Assembly: GCF_011682175.1 (NCBI RefSeq)
Contig: NZ_WHJG01000026.1
Location: forward strand, 1-64,000
Direction: 5' to 3'
DNA from: Massilia frigida
GTDB taxonomy: Bacteria; Pseudomonadota; Gammaproteobacteria; Burkholderiales; Burkholderiaceae_D
DNA length: 64,000 nt
Part shown: positions 36,408 to 47,054 of the stretch, piece after piece
Position numbering within the stretch: position 1 is the stretch's first letter
Layout of the letters: each line of letters starts with the position of its first letter
Notes under the pieces: model-generated
Told to the model about the DNA's origin: nothing
Databases searched by the model: none
What the model saw: the letters and a program-made list of their open reading frames with translations, nothing else
Program-made: the position numbers and the translations under genes

Positions 36408-37562
36408 TTATTCGACCGCGATAGCGGTCACTGTCCCAGATTGTGTTTGAAAGATCAGGTTCGAACCGGCCACCATCGGGGGCGCCGTGATGGCGCTCCC
36501 GTCGGTGGCGGCGCGCGCCAGAAAGGAACCATCTTCCCGTGACAGGAAGTGGATGAAACCCTGGTAGTCGCCGACCGCCACCGTGCGCGAATACGACACG
36601 GGGGTGGACAGGCGGCGATAACTTAATTTGTCGTTTTTCCAGGCGCTCACGCCGCCTTCGCGGTTAAAGGCCGAGACGGCGCCCTTGTCGTCGGCGGCGA
36701 ACACGAAGCGCTGGTCGACCGCCACGCCAACGTCGGACGACAGCTCCTTGGTCCAGCGCGCGGCGCCGGTGGCGATGTCGAAGCAGCCCACGCGGCCCTG
36801 GTAGGACGCGGCGCACACTTCCTGGTCGATCACGACCGGGGTACCGCCGATATCGGTGACGCGTTCGAGTTCGGTCGCGCCGCGCGATTCGCCGACCGCC
36901 ACTTCCCAGCGCGCCGCGCCGGTGGCCAGGTTCAGCGACAAGAGTTTACCGCCCGGCTGGGCGACGACCACATCTTTACCGATCACCACCATGCCCGGCG
37001 CATTGCGCAAGGTCAGTGGCGGCGAGACGCGCTGCACGGTCCATTTTTTCTCGCCGGTCTTGGCGTCGAGGCCGACGATGCGGTTGTCGACCGAGCGCAC
37101 CACCACCACGCCGTCGCCAACGACCGGACTGGACAGCACTTCGCTGGAGGCCTGGGCCTTCCACAGCAGCTTGCCTTCGAGGTCGTAGGCCAGCACGCCA
37201 CCCTTGGCGCCGCCAAAGACCAGCATGCTGCCGTCGGTGCCAACGCCGGCGGTCAGGCCGGTGTCGGCCTTGATGCGCCACAACTGCTTGCCGCTGGCCG
37301 CATCGACCCGCGCGATGGCGCCATCGGCGCCGGCCACGACCAGCGACTGGTTGACCAGCGCCGGCGTGAAGACGTAATCCTGGGCCTTGCCGATATCGAG
37401 CTTCCAGGCGGTGCGCACGGCCATCGAGCCCTTGAGCTCGACCAGCGGCGCGGGCTCGTTGCCCTTGGATTTGGAGGCGAAAGGATTAAGCGAACTCAGG
37501 GTGGAGCAGCCGGCTATCAGGGCCAGCACACTCACACCGATAAGTTTCTGGGTAATACGCAT
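36408..37562 (-). CDS. bamB: Outer membrane assembly lipoprotein BamB
   Basis: A 384-residue lipoprotein of the BAM complex that helps insert beta-barrels. The signal ends in the lipobox LALIAGC. The mature protein is an eight-bladed PQQ-type beta-propeller with repeated GxxLWR/K and DxxTG-type edges ([40 protein letters not shown]). The ATG at 37562 is favoured by AAGG upstream; ATG at 37568 is two codons earlier. It lies between yfgM and der as in many proteobacteria. Confidence 0.95.
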   Translation of the reverse strand: MRITQKLIGVSVLALIAGCSTLSSLNPFASKSKGNEPAPLVELKGSMAVRTAWKLDIGKAQDYVFTPALVNQSLVVAGADGAIARVDAASGKQLWRIKADTGLTAGVGTDGSMLVFGGAKGGVLAYDLEGKLLWKAQASSEVLSSPVVGDGVVVVRSVDNRIVGLDAKTGEKKWTVQRVSPPLTLRNAPGMVVIGKDVVVAQPGGKLLSLNLATGAARWEVAVGESRGATELERVTDIGGTPVVIDQEVCAASYQGRVGCFDIATGAARWTKELSSDVGVAVDQRFVFAADDKGAVSAFNREGGVSAWKNDKLSYRRLSTPVSYSRTVAVGDYQGFIHFLSREDGSFLARAATDGSAITAPPMVAGSNLIFQTQSGTVTAIAVE

Positions 37563-37612
37563 AGTCATTGACCTTGTTCTGGGTAACTTGTTGATGCGGA
37601 CCTGGCGACCGC

Positions 37613-38266
37613 TCAGGCGGCCGCTTTGGTCTCGGGCACGCTGCCACCGATGGCTTCGAGCTTGAGCATGACCACGGCGCGGCCCGGATGCTGCTCGTCC
37701 ATCGTGGCCAGCGCGGCCAGGTAGGCGGTGCGCGCTTCGACGATCTTGTTTTGCGCGACCAGGATGTCGCCCTTGCGGTCGGCCACGGCGCCAGTGAACT
37801 GCGGCAGGAAGCTGGTGGCCAGCAGTTTCAGGCCTTCATCGTAGGCTTTCTCGTCGAGCAGCACGCCGGACAGGCGCAGCTTGGCGATCGACTTGTACTC
37901 GTCGTTGCCGTTGTCGATCACCCATTGCAGGTGGACCTTGGCCGCTTTCAGGTCGCTGGCGTCGAACGCGCTCTTGGCGGCCATCAGCGCCGTCATGGAT
38001 GCGTAGGCGCTCTTGGCGTACTTGGTGCGCACGTCGCCGGCAATGCGCTGCACCTTGGTGTTGTCCTTGGCGGCGACCGCGGTTTGCATCTGCGTGTACA
38101 GGCCCGACGCTTCCGCCGCGTTGACGCGCTCCTGGCGCTTCCACCAGGTATAGCCGGAGTAGGAACCGGCGGCGACGATCAGCAACACCATCAGCATGGT
38201 GCCGTACTTGCTCCAGAAGGCCTGCATTGCGGCCAGTTGTTCTTGTTCTTCGAGATCGTATGCCAT
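37613..38266 (-). CDS. yfgM: YfgM-like translocon-associated TPR protein
   Basis: A 217-residue protein with an N-terminal acidic stretch (LEEQEQLAAMQAFWSKYG), one membrane segment (about 23-42) and a periplasmic TPR-like domain with Ala-rich helices. This is the architecture of YfgM, a partner of SecYEG and PpiD. Position between hisS and bamB fits. Confidence 0.9.
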   Translation of the reverse strand: MAYDLEEQEQLAAMQAFWSKYGTMLMVLLIVAAGSYSGYTWWKRQERVNAAEASGLYTQMQTAVAAKDNTKVQRIAGDVRTKYAKSAYASMTALMAAKSAFDASDLKAAKVHLQWVIDNGNDEYKSIAKLRLSGVLLDEKAYDEGLKLLATSFLPQFTGAVADRKGDILVAQNKIVEARTAYLAALATMDEQHPGRAVVMLKLEAIGGSVPETKAAA

Positions 38267-38323
38267 GTCATTCTCAACGTAGTTAACTACTGATTAATCG
38301 GAAATCGGGGTGCCGCCTTGCGC

Positions 38324-39679
38324 CTAGTGATGGTAGTGCACGTGCTCGTGATCGTGGTCATGCTCGTGGGCGCCCACGATCTGGTTGACCAGGTAGTCGA
38401 CCACGTCGTCGAACGGCACGCTGGCCTGCTGCTCGCCTTCGGCGCCGCGCATCGACTTGACCGCCGCCGTGCGCTTGGCGATTTCATCGTCGCCCAGGAT
38501 CACGGCAAAGGCCGCGCCACTGCCATCGGCTTTTTTCATCTGGCTCTTGAAGCTGCCGGGACCGCTCGCAGCGGCGCAATGTAACACAACATCCAGGCCG
38601 GCATCACGGATGCGCTCGGCCAGCACGAAGGCTTGCATGCGCGCTTGCTCGCCCTGGTGCACCATATAGACATCGCATTCGGACGGATCGTTCGGTTCTC
38701 CCGCCTCTTTCATCAGCTCCACCAGGCGCTCGATGCCCATGGCGAAACCGACCGCCGGGGTCGGCTTGCCGCCGAAGCTTTCGATCAGCGGATCGTAGCG
38801 TCCGCCTGCACAAACTGTGCCTTGCGAGCCGAGCTTGTCGGTGACCCATTCGAACACGCTGCGGTTGTAGTAGTCGAGCCCGCGCACCAGGCGCGGGTTG
38901 ACGGTGTACTGGATATTGTTGTGGTCCAAGATGCGTTTCAAGCCTTCGAAGTGCAGCACCGACTCGCCTTCCAGGTAGTCGAGCAGCTTGGGCGCATTGT
39001 TCACCAGCTCTTGCATGGCAGGGTTCTTGGTGTCGAGGATGCGCAGCGGATTGGCGTGCAGGCGGCGCTTGGCTTCGTCGTCGAGCAGGTCGGCGTTGGC
39101 TTCGAAATAGGTGATCAGGTCGGCGCGGTGGCGCTGGCGCTCGGCGGCGTCGCCGATCGAATTGATTTCGAGGCGGATGTCTTCCAGGCCCAGGTCGTCC
39201 CACAGGCGGCGGCACAGCATGATCAGCTCGGCGTCGATATCTGGACCGGCAAAGCCGACCGCTTCCGCGCCCACCTGGAAGAACTGGCGATAGCGGCCGC
39301 GCTGCGGACGTTCGTGGCGGAACATCGGTCCCGAGTACCAGACGCGGCGCGGGCCGTCGTACACCAGGTTGTGTTCGATGACCGCGCGCACCACGCCGGC
39401 CGTGCCTTCGGGGCGCAGGGTCAGTTCATCGTCGTTCATGGAATCCTTGAACGAGTACATTTCTTTTTCGACGATATCGGTCACCGCGCCGATGGCGCGC
39501 TTGAACAGCGCCGTATCTTCGACGATCGGGGTGACGATCTTTTGGTAGCCGTAGCTTTTCAGGACCGAGTGCACCGTGTTCTCAAACAATTCCCACAGCG
39601 GCGCGTCGGCCGGCAGGATATCGTTCATGCCTTTGACGGCGGTGATCTTCGTTGCTTTTTCTTTTTTATTTTCAGACAT
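38324..39679 (-). CDS. hisS: Histidyl-tRNA synthetase with His-rich tail
   Basis: A 451-residue class II synthetase charging tRNA-His. Motif 1 ([18 protein letters not shown]), motif 2 ([20 protein letters not shown]), the histidine-A signature (RGLDYYN) and motif 3 ([14 protein letters not shown]) are intact, and the anticodon-binding domain is at the C-terminus. After it comes an unusual extension in which 8 of the last 14 residues are histidine ([14 protein letters not shown], residues 438-451, DNA 38327-38368). Acidic residues alternate with the histidines, a pattern of metal-binding tails. Confidence 0.97.
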   Translation of the reverse strand: MSENKKEKATKITAVKGMNDILPADAPLWELFENTVHSVLKSYGYQKIVTPIVEDTALFKRAIGAVTDIVEKEMYSFKDSMNDDELTLRPEGTAGVVRAVIEHNLVYDGPRRVWYSGPMFRHERPQRGRYRQFFQVGAEAVGFAGPDIDAELIMLCRRLWDDLGLEDIRLEINSIGDAAERQRHRADLITYFEANADLLDDEAKRRLHANPLRILDTKNPAMQELVNNAPKLLDYLEGESVLHFEGLKRILDHNNIQYTVNPRLVRGLDYYNRSVFEWVTDKLGSQGTVCAGGRYDPLIESFGGKPTPAVGFAMGIERLVELMKEAGEPNDPSECDVYMVHQGEQARMQAFVLAERIRDAGLDVVLHCAAASGPGSFKSQMKKADGSGAAFAVILGDDEIAKRTAAVKSMRGAEGEQQASVPFDDVVDYLVNQIVGAHEHDHDHEHVHYHH

Positions 39680-39767
39680 ATTCTAAAACTCTTCTGTATG
39701 TTAAGGAGTCCCGGCTTGCAAGCTGGAACCGCTGCGGCGGCAAGCGGCATGCCGCTTGAAACCCCGC

Positions 39768-41036
39768 CTACGCCATGATTCGCTTGCCATAAGTGGTTTG
39801 TACGTAGTTCAGGACAATCGCCTGGAATTCTTCAACGATCTTGTCGCCGCGCAGGGTGACGGTTTTCTTGCCATCGACGAACACCGGCGCGGCTGGCGAT
39901 TCGCCGGTCCCCGGCAGGCTGATGCCGATGTTGGCGTGCTTCGATTCGCCAGGACCGTTGACGATGCAACCCATCACGGCCACATTCATGCCTTCCACGC
40001 CCGGATACGACTTTTTCCATTCAGGCATCTGCTCGCGCAGATAGGTCTGGATGTTGTCGGCCAGCTCCTGGAAGGTGGTCGAGGTGGTGCGTCCGCAACC
40101 CGGGCAGGCGATGACCATCGGCGCGAACTTGCGCAGCCCCATGGTTTGCAGGATTTCCTGCGCCACGATCACTTCGCGCGTGCGGTCGCCGCCCGGTTCG
40201 GGCGTGAGCGAAATGCGGATGGTGTCGCCGATGCCTTCCTGCAGCAGCACCGACAGCGCGGCGGTCGAGGCAACGATGCCCTTGCTGCCCATGCCCGCTT
40301 CGGTCAGGCCCAGGTGCAGCGGATAGTCGCAGCGGCGCGCCAGTTCGCGGTACACCGCGATCAGGTCCTGCACGCCCGAGACCTTGCACGAGAGGATGAT
40401 CTGGTCGCGTCCCAAACCAATTTCCTCGGCGCGCAGGGCGTTGTCGATGGCCGAGGTGATCAGCGCCTCGTACATCACCGCCTGCGCGCTCCACGGCTCG
40501 GCGCGCTGGGCGTTTTCATCCATGATGCGCGCCAGCAGCGACTGGTCCAGGCTGCCCCAGTTCACGCCGATGCGCACCGGCTTGTTGTACATGATGGCCG
40601 CTTCGATCATCTGGGCGAACTGGCTGTCGCGCTTGGCGCCCTGCCCCACATTGCCCGGATTGATGCGGTACTTCGACAGCGCGCGCGCGCACTCGGGGAA
40701 GTCGCGCAGCAAGGTATGGCCGTTGTAATGGAAGTCGCCCACCAGCGGCACGTCGATTTCCATCTTGTCGAGCTGTTCGCGGATCAGCGGCACGGCGGCC
40801 GCGGCCTCCGGCTTGTCGACCGTGATGCGTACCATTTCGGAGCCGGCGCGGGCCAGTTCCTTGACCTGGATCGCGGTGCCGATCACGTCGGCCGTATCGG
40901 TGTTGGTCATCGACTGCACCACCACGGGCGCGTCGCCGCCGACCCAGATTTTGCGTTCGCCATGCGACACCAGCACGCGCCGGCTGCTGCGCCGCGCGAG
41001 AGGCCCGGAGGGGATCGCCAGATTCGAAGAAGACAT
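39768..41036 (-). CDS. ispG: (E)-4-hydroxy-3-methylbut-2-enyl diphosphate synthase IspG
   Basis: A 422-residue iron-sulfur enzyme of the MEP isoprenoid route, making HMBPP. The TIM barrel start has [12 protein letters not shown] and [11 protein letters not shown]; the cluster cysteines are in CPGCGRTT and GCIVNGPGE. An insert relative to the E. coli enzyme (about residues 160-300) is usual in betaproteobacteria. The ATG at 41036 is preceded by AGG; a TTG two codons upstream is less likely. Confidence 0.97.
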   Translation of the reverse strand: MSSSNLAIPSGPLARRSSRRVLVSHGERKIWVGGDAPVVVQSMTNTDTADVIGTAIQVKELARAGSEMVRITVDKPEAAAAVPLIREQLDKMEIDVPLVGDFHYNGHTLLRDFPECARALSKYRINPGNVGQGAKRDSQFAQMIEAAIMYNKPVRIGVNWGSLDQSLLARIMDENAQRAEPWSAQAVMYEALITSAIDNALRAEEIGLGRDQIILSCKVSGVQDLIAVYRELARRCDYPLHLGLTEAGMGSKGIVASTAALSVLLQEGIGDTIRISLTPEPGGDRTREVIVAQEILQTMGLRKFAPMVIACPGCGRTTSTTFQELADNIQTYLREQMPEWKKSYPGVEGMNVAVMGCIVNGPGESKHANIGISLPGTGESPAAPVFVDGKKTVTLRGDKIVEEFQAIVLNYVQTTYGKRIMA

Positions 41037-41049
41037 GAACAAAGACCTA

Positions 41050-42090
41050 TTACTTGAGGTTGACTCTGGAAACGCGGCCGTTATTCGACGGCAAGGCCAC
41101 CGTATCGCCGCGCAGGGTGGCGCTCACGCCATCGGGCTTGCCGACGATCAGGGTGACCGGTTCGCCCACTTCGACCGTTTCGACGGTGCCGGCCTTGAGC
41201 AGGCGCGACAGCAAAGGCGCACCCTTGGCACGCCGCACTTCGACCCAGGAATCGGCGCGCACGTTCAGCACCAGGGTATTCGATCCGGGCGGCGCGGCCG
41301 GCGTGGCAAGCGCTGGGGCGGGAGCGGCGGCGGCCGCTGTCGCGGCCGTGCCTGCCGGCGCGGTGGCAACCGACGCGGTCGGCGGGGGCAGTACCGACAC
41401 CAGCGGCGGCGCCGGTGCGATGACCGGTTTGCGCTCGTCCGGCTTGACCAGGGTCGTTTCCAGTGGCGCCACAAGCGGCTTGTCGGCGACGACCGGCGCC
41501 GGCAGTACCGTGACGTTCGCTTGCGAACCGGACGCGGTAGCCGACGCGGTAGCCGACGCGGCAACGGGCGCGCCGGCCGGGGCGGTAGCCGACGCGCTGC
41601 CAGAGAGCAGCGCCGACGGCACCAGCCCGAAATGCCAGGCGCCGGCAGCAGCGGCGGCCACCACCAGCACGGCCGCGCCGATCAGGCCCAGCGGCAGGCG
41701 CGAACGCTTGCCGTTGGTCGGAAAACGGACTTCGGAAAAGGTGGCGGGCTTGTCGCGCCGCACGGTCCGGCCGTTGCCGGACTCGGCCAGTTCGGGGGAC
41801 TCCAGCGAAATCATGGCCACCAGCGGCGCCGCGTCGAGCTTGACGACCTTGGCGTAGGCGCGCACGAAACCGCGCACCACGGCCGGTCCCGGCAAATTGG
41901 CGTAGTCGCCCGCTTCCAGCGCGGTGACCTGGCGCACAGCCATTTTCAGCTGGTCGGCGACCTGTTCCACCGTCCAGCCCATCGCTTCACGCTGGGCGGC
42001 CAGGGTCTTGCCCGGCAAACCGTGGTTACCCGCGGCGTTCGCCCCCGCGTTCGTGCCCGCTGCCGGTTGTTCTGCCCACTCTGAACTCAT
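41050..42090 (-). CDS. rodZ: RodZ-like cytoskeletal membrane protein
   Basis: A 346-residue cell-shape protein. An N-terminal helix-turn-helix domain ([20 protein letters not shown]) of the type that binds MreB in RodZ, one membrane segment (about residues 133-153), a long Ala/Pro/Ser/Thr linker and a C-terminal beta domain (DUF4115; [11 protein letters not shown]). The ATG at 42090 has AGGA six bases upstream; ATG at 42111 overlaps the end of pilF and is the alternative. The linker is partly coded by a 12-bp tandem repeat. Confidence 0.88.
   Translation of the reverse strand: MSSEWAEQPAAGTNAGANAAGNHGLPGKTLAAQREAMGWTVEQVADQLKMAVRQVTALEAGDYANLPGPAVVRGFVRAYAKVVKLDAAPLVAMISLESPELAESGNGRTVRRDKPATFSEVRFPTNGKRSRLPLGLIGAAVLVVAAAAAGAWHFGLVPSALLSGSASATAPAGAPVAASATASATASGSQANVTVLPAPVVADKPLVAPLETTLVKPDERKPVIAPAPPLVSVLPPPTASVATAPAGTAATAAAAAPAPALATPAAPPGSNTLVLNVRADSWVEVRRAKGAPLLSRLLKAGTVETVEVGEPVTLIVGKPDGVSATLRGDTVALPSNNGRVSRVNLK
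41531..41562. repeat. 12-bp tandem repeat inside rodZ
   Basis: GACGCGGTAGCC occurs twice in a row with a partial third copy (41531-41562), and a related piece follows at 41584. It encodes Ala-Thr-Ala-Ser units in the periplasmic linker of RodZ, so copy-number change would alter linker length without a frameshift. Confidence 0.7.
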
Positions 42091-42103
42091 CGTCGATCCT
42101 GTC

Positions 42104-42964
42104 TCACTCATCAAATGCACCGCGCTGGAAAGCTGCGAATTCGGGCGAGCCCGGATGGCGCCGGCGCAGCTGGGTCACCAGACTCGTTTCCGAATCCTTG
42201 TTGCCCAGCTTGCGTTCGACGCGGACCGCCAGCCACAGCACATCGGCGGGCAAGACTTCCGGTTTCGCAACCGTTTTCACGCGGTTGATATAGTTACCGG
42301 CGCGCACATAGTCGCGCCGCTCGTAGTAGACCCGCGCCAGGCCGGCATTGACCGGCATCAGGTCGGGCTCGAAACGCATGGCGTCGAGCAGATAGCGCTC
42401 AGCCACCTCGAAATTTTTCTGTTTGATGGCGCATCCGCCGGCATTGACCATGGCCTTGACCGGCGACTGGTAGCGCGGGTTTTTCAGGGCGATGTCGAAC
42501 TGGGCCATCGCCGCCGGGTAGCGCTCGGTCTGGCACAGGAAAGAGCCGTAATTGTTGTTCAGGTCGGGATTGAGCGGCGCCAGGCGCATTGCGCGCTGGT
42601 AATTTTCTTCCGCCAGCACCATCTCGCCCATGCTGGTGTAGATCAGGGCGCGCACGCTGTAGGCGTCGGCGATCTCGGGATCGATGGCGATGGCTTGCTT
42701 GATCTCGTCCAGGGCAACCGTGTAATTGCCTTCCTGGTAGTAACCGATGGCCAGCTGCATGCGGATCGATGCGCGCTTGTCATTGCTGGTCTGGTCGGAG
42801 CTGGTTTTCAGTTCCGTCTTGCTGCCCTGCAGGCCGATGGCGCTGGCGGTGTCGTTGCGGGTGCTGCTGGTGCTCACGCAGGCCGACAGCGCCAGGCCGG
42901 CGGCGCACAGCGCCAGCAGAGGGCGCCAAGGACGGGACGATGGCCGCGACAGGCGCGCGCTCAA
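42104..42964 (-). CDS. pilF: Type IV pilus biogenesis lipoprotein PilF
   Basis: A 286-residue TPR lipoprotein, the pilotin that brings the PilQ secretin to the outer membrane. The lipobox is LALSAC. TPR units follow ([54 protein letters not shown]). The start is TTG at 42964, whose bases overlap the rlmN stop (TTGA), with GGAG 8 bases upstream; this coupling is strong evidence for the unusual start. It sits between rlmN and rodZ as in many proteobacteria. Confidence 0.92.
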   Translation of the reverse strand: MSARLSRPSSRPWRPLLALCAAGLALSACVSTSSTRNDTASAIGLQGSKTELKTSSDQTSNDKRASIRMQLAIGYYQEGNYTVALDEIKQAIAIDPEIADAYSVRALIYTSMGEMVLAEENYQRAMRLAPLNPDLNNNYGSFLCQTERYPAAMAQFDIALKNPRYQSPVKAMVNAGGCAIKQKNFEVAERYLLDAMRFEPDLMPVNAGLARVYYERRDYVRAGNYINRVKTVAKPEVLPADVLWLAVRVERKLGNKDSETSLVTQLRRRHPGSPEFAAFQRGAFDE

Positions 42965-44130
42965 GAAGGAATCTCCACGATGCGCCCGAAATCGGCGCCG
43001 AACTTCTTCTGGTATTCAGCCATTTTTTCCATGCGCTCCTGTACGCGGGTACGGTCTTGCACTTCGCCGGCCAACTGGCCGCAGGCGGCGTCGATATCGT
43101 CGCCGCGCGTTTTCCGAATCGTGGTCACGATGCCGGCATCCATCAGCACCTGGGCGAAGGCCTTGATGCGCGGATTTTTCGAGCGCAACAAGCCGGACTC
43201 AGGGAAAGGATTGAACGGAATCAGGTTAAATTTGCACGACACGCCGAGCACCGGGTCCAGCACCAGCGCCACCAGCTCGCGCGCGTGCTCGTCGCTGTCG
43301 TTGACGCCGTCGAGCATGCAGTATTCGAAGGTGATGAAGTCGCGCGGGGCGAATTCGAGGTAGCGGCGGCAAGCCGCCATCAGCTCGCGCAGCGGGTATT
43401 TTTTGTTCAGCGGAATCAAGCCATCGCGCAGCGCATCGTTCGACGCATGCAGGGAGACCGCCAGCGCCACCGGCACTTCCTGCGACAGCTTGTCCATCAT
43501 CGGCACCACGCCCGAGGTCGACAGGGTCACGCGGCGGCGCGACAGGCCGTAGGCGTTATCGTCGAGCATGAGCTTGAGCGCGGTCACGGTCGGCTCGAAA
43601 TTGAGCAGGGGCTCGCCCATGCCCATCATGACCACGTTGGTGATCTGGCGCTCGCCCTTGGGACCGGGTTCGATACCCTTGGTGCGGCGCAGCTCGAATT
43701 CGGCCATCCACAGCTGGCCGATAATTTCGGCCACGGTCAGGTTGCGGTTGAAGCCCTGCTTGCCGGTGGAACAGAAACGGCAATTGACGGCGCAGCCGGC
43801 CTGGGTGGAAATGCACAGGGTGCCGCGATTTTCTTCCGGGATGAACACGGTTTCGACCGCGTTGCCATTGCCTACGTCGACCAGCCACTTGCGCGTGCCA
43901 TCAAGCGAGGTGTGGTCGCTGATGGTGGCCGGCGCGCGGATTTCGGCGCGCGTGGCCAGCTTGTCGCGCAGCGACTTGGCCAGGTCGGTCATGGTGTCGA
44001 ACTCGCTGGCGCCGAACTGGTGTATCCAGCGCTGCAGCTGTTTGGCACGGAACGGCTTCTCACCCAAGTCGGCGCAGTAAGCGACGAGTTGCGCGGGATC
44101 GAAGTCCAGCAGGTTGGTGAGAGTCGTCAT
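42961..44130 (-). CDS. rlmN: Dual-specificity rRNA/tRNA methyltransferase RlmN
   Basis: A 389-residue radical SAM enzyme that methylates C2 of A2503 in 23S rRNA and A37 in some tRNAs. The cluster motif is CAVNCRFC (C-x3-C-x2-C). GMGEPLLNF and the C-terminal cysteine (near ACGQLAG) used in the two-step mechanism are present. It is first in the rlmN-pilF-rodZ-ispG-hisS unit and overlaps pilF by four bases. Confidence 0.97.
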   Translation of the reverse strand: MTTLTNLLDFDPAQLVAYCADLGEKPFRAKQLQRWIHQFGASEFDTMTDLAKSLRDKLATRAEIRAPATISDHTSLDGTRKWLVDVGNGNAVETVFIPEENRGTLCISTQAGCAVNCRFCSTGKQGFNRNLTVAEIIGQLWMAEFELRRTKGIEPGPKGERQITNVVMMGMGEPLLNFEPTVTALKLMLDDNAYGLSRRRVTLSTSGVVPMMDKLSQEVPVALAVSLHASNDALRDGLIPLNKKYPLRELMAACRRYLEFAPRDFITFEYCMLDGVNDSDEHARELVALVLDPVLGVSCKFNLIPFNPFPESGLLRSKNPRIKAFAQVLMDAGIVTTIRKTRGDDIDAACGQLAGEVQDRTRVQERMEKMAEYQKKFGADFGRIVEIPS

Positions 44131-44175
44131 AAGAATTCTTTATTCAGTCAGGACTGGGTTCAGTCGGGAAAACAT

Positions 44176-44205
44176 GCCACCTGCCCGGGGTGCCGGGCAG
44201 GTGGC
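44176..44205 (-). terminator. Terminator of ndk
   Basis: GCCACCTGCCCGG and CCGGGCAGGTGGC form a perfect 13-bp stem with a 4-base loop, followed on the minus strand by ATGTTTT. It separates ndk from rlmN. Confidence 0.7.
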
Positions 44206-44236
44206 GTCATACATTGTCAAGCAGTCAAGAGACTGA

Positions 44237-44662
44237 TTAACGGGAGTACACGTTCAGCGCTGGGAAGTAGTAAGCGATTTCCACAGCAGCGGTTTCAGCG
44301 GCGTCGGAGCCGTGAACCGCGTTGGCATCGATCGAATCGGCGAAATCGGCGCGGATCGTGCCTTTTTCTGCTTTCTTCGGATCGGTTGCGCCCATCAGGT
44401 CACGATGGGTCGCGATGGCGTTTTCGCCTTCGAGCGCTTGCACCATGACAGGACCCGAGATCATGAATTCGACCAGGTCCTTGAAGAATGGACGTGCGGC
44501 GTGCACGGCGTAGAAGCCTTCTGCTTCAGCGCGCGACAGATGCATCATGCGGGCAGCAACCACTTTCAGGCCAGCGCCTTCAAAGCGGCTGTAGATTTGA
44601 CCGATGACGTTTTTTGCAACTGCGTCTGGTTTGATGATCGACAGGGTGCGTTCGATTGCCAT
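44237..44662 (-). CDS. ndk: Nucleoside-diphosphate kinase
   Basis: A 141-residue enzyme that balances nucleoside triphosphate pools. The active-site histidine is in the motif [22 protein letters not shown] and KGTIRADFA are also standard. The ATG at 44662 has GGAG 9 bases upstream. It stands alone between two terminators or spacers. Confidence 0.98.
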   Translation of the reverse strand: MAIERTLSIIKPDAVAKNVIGQIYSRFEGAGLKVVAARMMHLSRAEAEGFYAVHAARPFFKDLVEFMISGPVMVQALEGENAIATHRDLMGATDPKKAEKGTIRADFADSIDANAVHGSDAAETAAVEIAYYFPALNVYSR

Positions 44663-44889
44663 TTGTAAAAACTCCAATAAAAAGAAAGGTTTAATGTCAG
44701 GTGATGAGACCCAATCAACCTTCGATTTTACCATACAACACCCCTTTTTGAGGGATATTGCACGGCCGCCCGCAGAAGTGTTAGAGTGGCGCCAGCAAAT
44801 ACACGCGGGCGCAAGCGCGATTTTGCGCGCTTTTCTCCCGCCGTGCTATTCTTTTAGTGAGCATTACTTTTTTATCAACCGGAGGCACT

Positions 44890-45567
44890 ATGTCCATCAG
44901 CTTGCAAGACTACACCCTGGCGGGAAGCCAGGAAGTACGTCATCGCGTACTGCGCAATACTTACTGGCTACTGGCCCTGTCGATGATCCCGACGGTACTC
45001 GGCGCCGCCCTGGGCGTGATGTTCCATCTGCCGGTACCACGCGGCATCATGGGATTCGTCCTGTTCCTGGCCATGTCCTACGGCTTCATCTGGGCCATCG
45101 AAAAAACCAAGGAAACGGCCATGGGCGTCGTCGTCCTGCTGGGCTTTACCTTCTTCATGGGTATCTGGCTCACGCCGCTGCTCACACGCACCCTGGGCTT
45201 TTCCAACGGCGGCACCCTGATCATGCTGGCCTTCGGCGGCACCGCCAGCATCTTTGCGGTACTGGCCAGCATCGCCACCGTGAGCAAGCGCGATTTCTCG
45301 GTGATGGGCAAGTGGCTGTTCGCCGGCGTCATGGTACTGATCGTGGCAACGCTGGCCAACTACTTCTTCCAGATGCCTGCCCTGTGGCTGGCGATCTCGG
45401 TGATCGCGATCGCGATTTTCTCCGCCTACATCCTGTATGACGTGCAGCGCATCGTCAACGGCGGCGAAACCAACTACATCAGCGCCACCCTGAGCCTGTA
45501 CCTGGACGTGTACATCATCTTCCAGCACATGCTGTCGCTGCTGGGCATGGGCGGCGAACGCGACTAA
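44890..45567 (+). CDS. yccA: Bax inhibitor-1/YccA family membrane protein
   Basis: A 225-residue inner-membrane protein with seven hydrophobic segments. The N-terminal RHRVLRNTYWLLALSMIPT and the C-terminal YDVQRIVNGGETNYISAT are characteristic of the BI-1/YccA family; E. coli YccA modulates FtsH. The hflK-hflC genes, also FtsH modulators, lie 11 kb away. GGAGG five bases before the ATG fixes the start. Confidence 0.93.
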   Translation: MSISLQDYTLAGSQEVRHRVLRNTYWLLALSMIPTVLGAALGVMFHLPVPRGIMGFVLFLAMSYGFIWAIEKTKETAMGVVVLLGFTFFMGIWLTPLLTRTLGFSNGGTLIMLAFGGTASIFAVLASIATVSKRDFSVMGKWLFAGVMVLIVATLANYFFQMPALWLAISVIAIAIFSAYILYDVQRIVNGGETNYISATLSLYLDVYIIFQHMLSLLGMGGERD

Positions 45568-45583
45568 GCGTTTCCTCCCCATG

Positions 45584-45613
45584 AAAAAAGCCGACCCGCG
45601 GGTCGGCTTTTTT
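45584..45613. terminator. Bidirectional terminator yccA / rlmD
   Basis: A perfect 30-base palindrome: AAAAAAGCCGACCCG followed by its complement. With A6 and T6 at the ends it serves both convergent genes. Confidence 0.95.
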
Positions 45614-45627
45614 CATGCCTGCGAGAA

Positions 45628-46968
45628 TCAGGCCAGGTCGAACACGGCCATCGATTCCACGTGCGAGGTGTGCGGGAACATGTTCACCACGCCCGCCTTT
45701 TTCAGCTGGTAGCCCGCTTCATGGATCAGGATGCCGGCATCGCGCGCCAGGGTGGACGGGCTGCACGACACATACACTATGCGTTTTGGCAACATCTCCG
45801 GATGGCTCAAGCGCAGGGCGGCCAGGGCTTGCACCAGCGCCATGGCGCCATCGCGCGGCGGATCGATCAGCATGCGGTCGAATTTGCCGAGCTCGACCAG
45901 GTCTTCCGCCGTCACCTCGAACAGGTTGCGCGTCGAAAAGCTGGTTTTCTCCGACAAGCCATTCGCGCGCGCATTCGACAGGGCGCGCTCGGTCAGGGCG
46001 GTGCTGCCTTCGATCCCGACCACTTCCCTGCCCTGCGTCGCCAGCGGCAAGGTGAAGTTGCCCAGGCCACAGAACAGGTCGGCCACGCGGTCGCTCGGCT
46101 GCACGTCCAGCAAATTGAGCGCCTTGCCGACCAGCACGCGGTTGATATGGTGGTTGACCTGGGTAAAGTCGACCGGCTTGAACGGCATCTTCACGCCGAA
46201 CTCGGGCAGGGTGTAATACAGTTCCTTGTCGAGCGGATAGAAGGGCGCGGCCGTTTCCGGGCCCTTGGTTTGCAGCCACCACTGGATCTGCCACTGGTCG
46301 GCGAAGCTTTTGAGCAAGGTTTCATCGGCACCCGTCAGGGGCGCCATGATGCGCAGCACCATGGCCGTGGTTTCTTCGCCGACCGCGATTTCGATCTGCG
46401 GCATCTGGTCGAAGATCGACAGGGCACCCACCAGCGCGCGCAGCGGCAGCAGCATGGCAGCCACGTGCGGCGGCAGGATCTTGCAGTCGCTCATGTCGGC
46501 CACGAAGGCCGAGCGCTTTTCGTGGAAGCCCACCAGCACCGTATCTTTTTTGGCAACATGGCGCACCGACAGGCGCGCGCGGTAGCGGTAGCCCCAGGTC
46601 GGGCCATACATCGGGCGCATCACGTTTTCCGGCTTGACCTTGCCGATATGCCACAGATTATCTTCCAGCACGCGCTGCTTCATCGCCACCTGGGCCGACG
46701 GTTCCAGGTGCTGCATCGAGCAGCCGCCGCAATTGTCGAAATGCGGGCATGTCGGCTCGACCCGCATCGACGAGGGCTTGTGCAGCACCGTCATGCGCGC
46801 CGCTTCCCAGTTTTTCTTCTTCTTGAAGGTATGAAAGCTGACTTTTTCGCCCGGCAAGGCGCCCTCGACGAAAATGACCTTGCCCGGCGAACCGTCCTCG
46901 TTGGCGAGGTGGCCGACGCCGCGGGCGTCCATGTCCAGGGATTTGATGTCGAGAATGGTGTCTTGCAT
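45628..46968 (-). CDS. rlmD: 23S rRNA (uracil-1939-C5)-methyltransferase RlmD
   Basis: A 446-residue class I methyltransferase with a TRAM domain at the N-terminus and an iron-sulfur site (CPHFDNCGGCSMQH plus a later Cys in MSDCKIL). DLFCGLGNFTLPLA is the SAM loop; DPPRDGA and VYVSCSPSTLARD hold the catalytic Cys. The ATG at 46968 is used. It is convergent with yccA and ends at the shared terminator. Confidence 0.95.
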   Translation of the reverse strand: MQDTILDIKSLDMDARGVGHLANEDGSPGKVIFVEGALPGEKVSFHTFKKKKNWEAARMTVLHKPSSMRVEPTCPHFDNCGGCSMQHLEPSAQVAMKQRVLEDNLWHIGKVKPENVMRPMYGPTWGYRYRARLSVRHVAKKDTVLVGFHEKRSAFVADMSDCKILPPHVAAMLLPLRALVGALSIFDQMPQIEIAVGEETTAMVLRIMAPLTGADETLLKSFADQWQIQWWLQTKGPETAAPFYPLDKELYYTLPEFGVKMPFKPVDFTQVNHHINRVLVGKALNLLDVQPSDRVADLFCGLGNFTLPLATQGREVVGIEGSTALTERALSNARANGLSEKTSFSTRNLFEVTAEDLVELGKFDRMLIDPPRDGAMALVQALAALRLSHPEMLPKRIVYVSCSPSTLARDAGILIHEAGYQLKKAGVVNMFPHTSHVESMAVFDLA

Positions 46969-47054
46969 GGCGAAAAACACGCGCAAGGCGTGTGCGGAAA
47001 GAGGATTAAAGGGGAACAGGAGAGGAGGCGCGCAGCCGTGTCAGCCCGCGCGCA

